A DNA stretch of 28,929 bases from Catenaria anguillulae PL171 (lineage: Eukaryota > Blastocladiomycota > Blastocladiomycetes > Blastocladiales > Catenariaceae), in NCBI GenBank assembly GCA_002102555.1, contig MCFL01000293.1, positions 1 to 28,929 of the forward strand. The letters are read 5' to 3'. Of the stretch, positions 20,101 through 26,909 are shown one piece after another. Numbering within the stretch: the first letter of the stretch is position 1; every line of letters starts with the position of its first letter. Under the pieces are notes generated by a model. The model was not told the DNA's origin. It worked only from the letters and a program-made list of their open reading frames with translations, and did not search any database. The position numbers were made by a program, and so were the translations under genes.

Positions 20101-21136
20101 AAGGGTTCGGTGGGTCGATCAGTGGCCCGCCGAGGGAAGCACCAGATACAGGCGGCCAGGCGGGTTGCTGGATTTGGTTGTGGAGATGGAAGCCGAGGCG
20201 TTTGCGAGTGGTACGGCAAGTGTGGCGGCAGGTGCCGGGTATGCGGCAAGCGCAGCGGGTGCTGGCGGTGCAGGCTCCATCATGTCGTCGACGGCCGCCG
20301 CAAGGAGGGTTGCCGGGACGAGTGCAAGTGTGATTGCGCCCATGTCCATGGTGGGCGGCGCTGGCGTGCTTGGAACCAGTCCGTCGTCGACGACCTCGGG
20401 TGGCGGCGGCGGCGGCACCGGCATGCTTGCGCGACGCGGATCGGCGCTCTCAAACAAACTCCGCATTTCGACCATGTCCACATCTGGCGCGCAGAGGAAC
20501 AGTGTCTTGTCACCCACAACACCAACAACGACCGTGTCCATGATTGGCTCGTCGTTGCAACGCTCAAGCGCGCTTGCCGCGCCCTCCCCGTCGGCCGCTT
20601 CGTCGCCCGCAGGCACGCCCAGCCAATCCGTGACTCTGCTCTCTGGCTCATCGCCGTCAACCCCCGTGGCCTCTGCGCTGACGCACCACCTGGCCGCTGG
20701 CGGACACGCCCCACTGGCGACTGACTCGCCCAACCCATCCACACAACTCACCACCCTTGACCAATCCGACTCGCCCTTGTCTCCCGCCATCCTCACGCCT
20801 CCTCCGCACCGCCTCGACGAAGAGTCGCCCGAAATCCTGCTGGGCATGCGCACCACCGTGTTCCGTACGCACGCTGCGCAGGCGCTGTCGCGGCACCTGC
20901 TGCGGTCGCCCATGCTGGCCAACGACCCTTTGCTCGATCCAAATGTGTCGCTGACGGACCCTGCCTCCGAGGGCGGCAGGTTGGTTCGCGAGCTGGTGGA
21001 TGCGGTGACTGCGCGGCTCATGGATGAGCTGCGTGATGATCGCATTGCGCTGTTGGACCATTTGGTCGAGGTGGAGGTGGTCGAGTGGTTGGTGGCACAG
21101 AGACGGGCGGGATCGTCCGGCGGTGATGCACAGTGA
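17165..21136 (+). CDS. Chitin synthase-like GT2 enzyme (class IV-like, divergent motifs)
   Basis: 1323 residues in one intronless frame. An N-terminal membrane segment (9-32) is followed by an extracytoplasmic region of ~350 residues with a stretch like the cytochrome-b5-like part of class IV enzymes. A second membrane stretch (~381-412) precedes the GT2 domain: HTLFFVPVFAEP, VVVVKIGHP, PGNRGKRDSM (~553-562), EFLIVVDGDTYIS (DGD 613-615), GED at 802-804 and LTRRW at 843-847. Three more membrane segments (~890-985) and a long Ser/Ala/Thr/Gly-rich tail follow, ending in a charged helix. The family makes chitin from UDP-GlcNAc at the plasma membrane. Several motifs differ from class IV consensus: DAD is DGD, EDR is EDA, CLPGC is SAPVN, and QRRRW is LTRRW with the nearest Gln two residues too early (Q841). 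It may be a specialised or catalytically altered paralogue. The start ATG lies directly before the first membrane segment. Confidence 0.85.
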   Translation: MLVFPVFLRRFILPVFSAALGALLIFVTLFLYPLACRSNIFDHKDLNARPGLVAFHGFVADLSKFQTDGDPLSEIRKAWQGKDISLLLPRMLWLGRLPLKSDNSNNNYADNDINQCVKDPLVADAWLKLYLQEELNRLFTLNNQTGTLDLCAKPRHLTTTLPQMRVVANEIAAVTDSRFMPSTSSNLKLDFTPIVKHNETLARDPPDPSVKCIVDPGVVRQLYANVIGHVGITLNGLGVRPPANFLETFSELEEKRLLNTTHVNTLGGLVWIGDYLFDVSRYLQHATAFYLTSPVANSSTQLNIPVAREGDTMFLPRDLTDYLSRRVGLMSRTPDTFAQDIPDENTRRLYRRCMMKLFYVGKRGSRGWSMCAECFNRDWLFMAIVILSALVTLSKSFASLLALRRFAAAAAIIAPTKNARRGDGDTRMAESHTLFFVPVFAEPVAVLQRSLSSIVQCHVANKVLVVVCDGNVRPKGEVKDTWQVVLDHLRYRQAPGQRDEPPMALHYTSLGQGRKRTNLARVYAGYCTATDGSTVPWVVVVKIGHPWERTTALPGNRGKRDSMHLVVRYLHTLLTYPGLNPTTVFSPLECALHQALNASGVDPTRFEFLIVVDGDTYISRRAPLILLDALAADRGLAAASGGLTADNAFTTLASAIAAFRLHMDTHVRAAAQQMFSFSAPVNTAFTAYRIQAPPPPLAHTSGSAGARATDDADSGAGVLGGTTAVLTGAGTESSVSLSSASSASANSSTHQLDEKPGVPDSTVATASTSAARDLILAHSQVLHRLSLSSLTSAFEQNLFLLGEDAHMTTTLLLAHPTRRITYIPRARAWTPVPTGCLAVFQWLTRRWIAHVFTSMDQLFAPLALHHRSPSAAASGPVGYVWAAVKVVAKRSWTLFSLLVALTLPWIALIFLAVAFLSWRKPTSFFRLATYVWAGLVGAQLVITCVAKRWDVLAQIFVYCVFGVVMVWIFVPLWGLVTVTRVRWVDQWPAEGSTRYRRPGGLLDLVVEMEAEAFASGTASVAAGAGYAASAAGAGGAGSIMSSTAAARRVAGTSASVIAPMSMVGGAGVLGTSPSSTTSGGGGGGTGMLARRGSALSNKLRISTMSTSGAQRNSVLSPTTPTTTVSMIGSSLQRSSALAAPSPSAASSPAGTPSQSVTLLSGSSPSTPVASALTHHLAAGGHAPLATDSPNPSTQLTTLDQSDSPLSPAILTPPPHRLDEESPEILLGMRTTVFRTHAAQALSRHLLRSPMLANDPLLDPNVSLTDPASEGGRLVRELVDAVTARLMDELRDDRIALLDHLVEVEVVEWLVAQRRAGSSGGDAQ

Positions 21137-22168
21137 GGAATTGATGCCGGAGGACAGGGAGGCGTGAGTGAGTGTGAGTGTGAGTGTGTACAGTTTTTTT
21201 TTATTCCCGTTGTTTTCATTTGTCGTTTGTTTACCCCCCCCCCCGTACGAGACGGGTTTGTTTGTTGTTGCTTTGCGCATTGTGAATTTATGAATGTGAG
21301 TTCATGTAAACCCTCTGTTGCTGTCATCTGATTTTGTGTCACACCACTCTTCCAATTGCGAGGGAGCTGCCAACGTTCGTCACAACCCAAAATTGAGCTC
21401 ACGGCCAATTGCAACCTGAAGCTGAAGGCTTTGGAGTGGTTGGACAAAAGATGGACGTGATCGCTTTGCGGGATACGCGAGTCATGAGTTGCCCCTGACC
21501 TGGGCAAGACAACGGACACCGTGGGAACCAAAAAACACGAGTGAGCCGCTGGAATACACAGCTCAAATTTGCTTGTTCTTCGCTCCAAAATTTGAGGCCA
21601 TCGCCGTGAATCATGACATGATCCATTGGGGGCAGCTTGGCGGCTTGAGGTCGCGGTTGCTGATTGGCTGCCATGTGCAGCCCAGGGAAGTTGTGCAACA
21701 ATTCCCAGCGGCTGTTGCCATGTGGGCAAAGACAACCAACGGCCAAAACACTGCTGCCAAACAGTCGCCGGCGGCTCGATGAAAAATGAAAAAGTTTCCC
21801 ACGCGCTCATGCAATCGGCTTTCCGTTTTCTTGATAAATCTGTCATCTCGCCTCTTCCTCCCCTCGCTCTGTCGGATTCGCCTCTCGAAGCATTTCGTTC
21901 CTTCGGCATATCTACTACGGTCGCTGGTCGCCCCTGCTCCCAATTCCACCCTTGCCCTGTCCTTGAGCGTCTTCCTCGCCGTCCGTTCAGTCGATCACAT
22001 TTCATCCGCCCATCAACATCAACAACAATCCCCATCCCGGTTACACGTGCTCTGCGCCAATTGATTTACACACGAAGAACCCGACACTCGCTTTCCGTTC
22101 CCACGTTTCTCCGACTTGACATACGAATTCCTCCAAATACACTATACCGTTCGGACAAAATATACACC
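21137..22168. other. Intergenic region: chitin synthase 3' end and CAP gene promoter
   Basis: No supportable gene. The first 110 bp hold a GTGAGT/GAGTGT repeat (about 21165-21188), a T run and a C11 run at 21234-21244. An ATTGG (reverse CCAAT) lies at about 21663 in GCTGATTGGCTGCC. From about 21840 the sequence becomes pyrimidine-rich (TCGCCTCTTCCTCCCCTCGC), then AC-rich before the ATG, as expected of a fungal promoter and leader. Confidence 0.5.
21234..21244 (+). repeat. C11 homopolymer
   Basis: Eleven consecutive C about 100 bp after the chitin synthase-like stop codon, in presumed 3' untranslated sequence. Confidence 0.85.
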
Positions 22169-23346
22169 ATGATCACCTCAACCTCGACTCGCGCCGCTGC
22201 CAGCAGCCACTCTCGCGGTAGGACTCGCACCCACTCCCGCTCATCGACCGTGACCGTGATCCTCGCCATCAGCGCGGCCCTAGCCTTGGTGACAGTGCTG
22301 CTCACTTCCGTGGTCCATTCGGCAGCTGTGCCTGCGTCGCCGCTCGAGAAACGTGATCCAAGTTATGGCCAAGCGCGACCCGGGTCGTCTTCCGGATTGG
22401 GATCGGGGGCAGCTGCAGGGAGCGGTAATGCCATTGTGACGCGTGTGGTGTCGGCCCCTCGAGCTGTCGTGTACGTTTTATGCTCAGCGCCCAGCTCACT
22501 CATCCCAAAGGATGCAGTGATGATTAACGGACCGGCTCTCGGCGTTTGTACCAAATAGGACCGTCAAGGTCACAAAGACCATCATTGTCTCTGGCGGCAC
22601 AACGCGTACCATCACCAACCGGCAAACCGTGACTGCCACGCCCACAAAGGTCGTCGTGTACCGCGGCAACATCGACAATGGATCGGGCAATGGCGCTTCG
22701 ACCCCGCCGCCACCGACTCCGGCTCCGCAGCCGCCTCGCCCGCAGCCACAGCAGCCCGCGCCTGCCCCTCAACCTGCCCCAGCTCCCGCACCGCGACCAG
22801 CCAACCCGCCGCTTGGGCAGATTCCATCGGGGCCGGGATCGCTTGCACCCATCCCACTTGGCGGGCCGTCGGGGTCCAATGCAGATATCACGTATGCCAT
22901 GGCCGTTGCCGTCAATGCCATGCGGATTGCCAATGGAGTGTTCACGCCCTTGATGCCCAACACGTGCGTCACTTGGTTTCATCTGCTTTTGCACTCTTTG
23001 ACAAACTAACGCAAATGACTTGTGCAACCATTTCAATAGCCAACTCGCCCGTGCCTGCGTGGAGCACGCTCTTGACATGGCTCGCAACAACTTTATGGAT
23101 CACCGCGGGTCGGACGGGTCGTCGCCCGCTGCGCGCGCCGAAAAGTTTGGCTACAACTGGTCGTCCATTTCCGAGAACGTGGCGGCCGGGCAAACCTCAC
23201 TTGTCCAAGTCATGGAGTCGTGGATGAACAGCTCTGGCCATAGGGCCAATATCCTCTCGCAATCGCCAAAAGACTTTGCGTCGGGGGTTGCACAGGCGCG
23301 CGACGGAAAGTATTACTGGGTGCAGTGCTTTGGGTCCTTGTTGTGA
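22169..23346 (+). CDS. Secreted CAP/SCP (PR-1-like) protein
   Basis: Exons 22169-22470, 22559-22963 and 23040-23346; introns 88 and 76 nt (GTACGT and GTGCGT donors; CTAAC branch-like site in intron 2); 337 residues, intact. A polar, basic N-terminal ~26 residues precede a hydrophobic segment (27-48), so this is a signal peptide with a long n-region or a signal anchor. LEKRDP (KR at 61-62) is a typical Kex2 processing site. A Thr/Val-rich stretch and a Pro-rich linker (about 145-190) lead to the CAP domain at the C-terminus: ARACVEHALDMARN, HRGSDGSS (H257), GYNWSSISENVAAGQ (E281), SSGHRANIL (H303) and YYWVQCFG. The His/Glu/His cavity residues are present. Fungal CAP proteins bind sterols or fatty acids and are often exported effectors or wall proteins. 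It is convergent with a secreted subtilase. Confidence 0.9.
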
Positions 23347-24254
23347 GAAACTCAGTAACGTGGTCGAGGCGTCGCCAAGGATCAATGACCAAAACAAAGG
23401 ACAAGGGTGGTGGGCAAACAAGAGCAAAGATGGATTGCCGCCGGTTAACCAAGACCCTTGACATTCTCCCAACTCTCTCCTCTTTTTCATTTCTTTCTTC
23501 TCTTGCTCATGATTCGTGGACACTGGCTCGTGGTTTCCCACGCGTGCTGCCGAAGACACAGATGATGGGTGTAGACCGCCCTAAATCAGCCTCCTTATTC
23601 TCACCCCAATGTCATACCCCCCGTCTCCCATGAAAGTTCTCCACTTCACTTATGCAGTGGTCACTGTCCGTCTTTTGACTTGTTTGTCCCCCCCCCCCCC
23701 CTCACCGTCGCCGTCACACTTTGCATTCCCACCACTCTGTTGTTTGTTGCCCGTCCCTTTGACTATTTACATCACACAGTCCGTCACGGTCTCTGCTCTT
23801 CTCGGTTACTTTGTCACGTTCACGACTGAGTCGTCTTATTTTCCTCGCCATTGTCGATACTTGCTTGTGTCGGTCGTCATCTATCCACGTCTATTTTCCC
23901 CTGTCTCAGCGTCATCATCACGTGTTTTGAAAAAAACATGGTTTCCATGGTTTTTTTGCCATGCTTGTCTTGGATTGTCACTCAGTGTCTGTGGTAATCC
24001 AAATGACAGAATCGGAAAATGGCCACAAGTGCATCCATGTCAGACTATCTATTCTTTGTACACATACAGCACACTGCAGGTGACAAAGTCGCACCAAGTC
24101 TGATGACGATTCCACTAGTACCAAAAGGATAACTCTGCGTTTGTGTTTGGAGAGTATGCGACTCTATTCTATCACTCTGGCAACATGTCTTTGCATACTG
24201 TATCCGCGAACTTTCCCAATCCCCAACATCCCACGCGCCCTCGCCTGGATTCAA
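23347..24254. other. Convergent intergenic region between the CAP and subtilase genes
   Basis: 908 bp between two convergent stops. It is T/C-rich on the + strand, with a C14 run at 23688-23701, an A run at about 23932 and a T run at about 23951. The longest open frame (23609-24103) has no domain-like features and crosses the C14 run. No gene is called. Confidence 0.55.
23688..23701 (+). repeat. C14 homopolymer
   Basis: Fourteen consecutive C in the convergent intergenic region. It is the longest single-base run in the window. Confidence 0.85.
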
Positions 24255-26035
24255 TCAAGAGCACATGGACCCGTCCCACGAAAAGTCGCAGTAATCCTTC
24301 GGGTAGAATGGCGGACACGGGCAAATCGGGCTGGGCGACGCATACGGAATCGACCAAGTGGTTGACGTTGTTGAAGTCGTGGCCGACGTCGTGGTGGATG
24401 CCGCAGAAGTGGTCGTGGTAGTGGTGGTCGGCAGCGATGTATCGGTGGTAGTGGTGGGAACAGGCAAATCCGCGGTAGTTGTTGGGTCAACGGTTGAGGT
24501 CGTGGTCGTCGTGGTCGTCATGGTCGTCGTGGTCGTTGTGGTCGTCGTGGTCGTCGTGGTGCTTGTCGGAGTCGACGGAGGCGGCAACCGGTTCACGCCA
24601 TTGAACAAGAGCAAGTTGGGCGACCCCTTTGTGTCCGAAACAACATCCTTGGTCGCCAAGCTAAGCATCCGTCGCTTGAGCTCGGCGGGCATGAGTCCGT
24701 TGGGCGAGTGTGCGAGCAACAGGGCCGCGACACCAGCAGCATGTGGGCTGGGTGCACATACCACAAAAATGAGCAACAGTGGAACAAAGGGATGTGAGCA
24801 GTCACGGTTGGCGGGCAACATACGCGGCCATGGACGTTCCCGATTGCTCTTCGTTTCTGCCACCGGGCAAGGTGGATCGGATATTGACGCCAGGCGCCAG
24901 CAATGAGACGCACTAGTGAGTGAGACAAAGTCCCTACAAGTCAGAACGCGGACATGATCCGGACACATTTGGAGCATATGGAATGGAAGAAGAAAACGGA
25001 CCCTGCCCCAGTTTGAAAAGCTCGCCAACCGGTCGCTCGGGTCCGTGGCCCCGACCGTAATGGTATCGCGCACCCTCGCGGGCGACACATTACACGCACT
25101 TGCACCGTCGTTGCCCGCGGCCGCAATCACATGCACGCCTGCAGCAATCGCCGCCTCGACGGCCTGGTCCGCCAATGTCTGGTTCCCACCACCGCCAAGC
25201 GACATGGACATGAGTGCGCGCTTGTTGCCCGATTTTTGGACTTGCTCGACAACCCAGTTGATGCCTGCAATCACATTGGACCAGTCGCCTTTGCCGGTGC
25301 TGTCGAGGACTTTGACGGCAACCACCGACGCGCGTTTGGCGACACCATACGTGGCCGAGGCAATTGTGCCGGCGCAGTGGGTTCCATGGCCTGTTAATTT
25401 CCAGCGTAAATGCGGCAGTCAACTGATTGCTGCCAACTGAATTGAAAAAAGAAAAGAAGAACAAAAAAAAACATGTGCGAACCGTGATCGTCCCTGTCGG
25501 GGCAACCTGCACAAAACGTGCGGCCCCACCTTGCCCTCCCCTGAAATTCGCGATGCTCGGTCGCAATGCCCGTGTCCAGCACATAAGCCGTGACACCCGA
25601 CCCGGCAGAGTCCGGATAATAGTAAGGCTCCTGAGTGGCGCGCGTGCGCTGTGAAATACGGCGCAGGCCCCAGGGCACGTTGCCGCCTTGGGTCCCGAAT
25701 GCCGTGACTTTGCCATCGGGTTCGATCAAGGAAATACTAGAGTCGCGAGACAGCACACGAGCGACAAATGTAGCCGAGAATTGGCCAGCGAACCCGCGGA
25801 ACTGGCCGTGGATATTGTATTCGTGGTTGACTTTGTGCTCGAGCGTGGTGGATTCCTTTGCGTTTTCTTGGGCAATGGCCTCGGCGAGTTTGGTTTTGAA
25901 GGCTGACGGGTTGGCCGTGGGTTTGAGCGCGATGATCCACTTTGTGTTGGAGCTGGAGTTGGCAGCAGCGGTTGGGAGTATGGCCGCAGCAAGGCAGAAG
26001 GCGACAAGCGCCAGGAGGCGGGATAGCGTCTGCAT
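24255..26035 (-). CDS. Secreted subtilisin-like serine protease (S8A, proteinase K-like) with Thr-rich stalk
   Basis: Exons 26035-25483, 25390-25002, 24912-24824 and 24747-24255; introns 92, 89 and 76 nt; 507 residues, intact. It has a signal peptide (MQTLSRLLALVAFCLAAAIL, then PTAAA), an I9 propeptide (KWIIALKP to ISLIEPDGKVTAFG, ~32-114) that acts as chaperone and inhibitor, then the mature domain from ~TQGGNVPWGLRRIS. The catalytic triad is Asp154 (YVLDTGI), His186 (HGTHCAGTIA) and Ser341 (SGTSMAAPHAAGVAALLL), with oxyanion Asn278 (AAGNDGA). After the catalytic domain (~410) comes a Thr-rich, mucin-like stalk and a short tail with four cysteines (CPCPPFYPKDYC and SMCS). The stalk should be heavily O-glycosylated and could hold the enzyme in the wall. 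Intron 2 is fixed by SNWGR joining CVSLLAPGV. Such enzymes digest external protein and serve in attack on animal hosts. Confidence 0.93.
24499..24560. repeat. GTCGTGGTC-type microsatellite coding the Thr run of the subtilase
   Basis: Imperfect GTCGTG/GTCGTC units on the + strand. Read on the minus strand they are ACG/ACC codons for about twenty near-consecutive threonines in the subtilase stalk. Length variation between strains is likely. Confidence 0.8.
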
Positions 26036-26909
26036 TTTGGGAAACAGATGTTGGACCTGGCAACTTGGACGCGGTCAACCCGGTTGGCCAGGGATGTCGG
26101 GCGCAAGGTTAACTTGTATGTCGGTGCAGTCCTATGTAACTTGATTGGGATCCATGCAACGAATGTATGCGTTTGCATTGGACCCATGCGGACACCATGT
26201 ACGACCAATTGTGCTGTGTGTGGCGACACAGTTTTCCTGTTTCAAGTGTACACTTGCTGCACAATACACACAAGAGGCGTCATTTTTCCATGTATATTGT
26301 TGGGGATGATTTGGCGTGGTGAGACAATCGCTGAGTGTTTGGTCGCCACGTGCAACTTGGGTGATCAATCGATCACGACAAACGCCACACACTTGTCTTG
26401 CCGAATTCGAAGTGGTCGCAGAACCATGTAAAGAAAGAATGCGGCTGTGGGATGCCGGCTACCCCAAGCTTCAAATCCCCTGACGACGGAAATTACACAT
26501 GGATCCACAGGCGGCCGACATTTGTCATACGCGCATGGCCTCGAGTCGCATACCTCGTCTGCCGCTTGGTGAGTGCATGTATTCCTGTATGTAAATTGTA
26601 TCGCAACAATGGTCGGCAGCAATGCCGAAAACGAAAAGCAAGGGTGGGTGGGGTAGGGGTGTGAGGGTACATACGCTCTTATGTGAAAAGAATGATGGCA
26701 AAACAACGGCAGCGACAAAGAAAAAAGGCACAAGCATCGACAATAGCAATGAATGACACAAATCAAAACGAGCGAAAGACACAGCCAACAAACCACAACA
26801 AAAAAGAAGAGAACAGCTTCACGCACGCACGCCAACCCAGGAGAACGCAAATCCACGCTCAACAGCAATAAATACCTTGAGAGGCAATGCGCACGTGGCC
26901 GGCTACTGC
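26036..26909. promoter_or_regulatory. Subtilase promoter and bZIP gene 3' region
   Basis: Upstream of the minus-strand subtilase and downstream of the minus-strand bZIP gene, so both signals must share these 874 bp. No gene is visible. Short AT-rich stretches (GTATATTG near 26292, TGTAAATTG near 26589) may serve as core promoter elements. The part at 26690-26880 is rich in A on the + strand (T on the coding strand), fitting a bZIP 3' untranslated region. Confidence 0.45.

Noticed and set aside
20119-22035. 638-codon minus-strand open frame opposite the chitin synthase-like gene
   Set aside because: It mirrors the low-complexity, GC-rich tail of the sense gene, has no domain, and runs on through non-coding DNA. 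The sense frame has membrane segments and catalytic motifs.
23609-24103. 164-codon plus-strand open frame
   Set aside because: It crosses a C14 run and has no domain-like pattern; it lies between two convergent 3' ends.
24300-24600. Regular repeats suggesting a CRISPR or satellite array
   Set aside because: The units are 6-9 bp codon repeats for threonine inside the subtilase frame, with no spacers.
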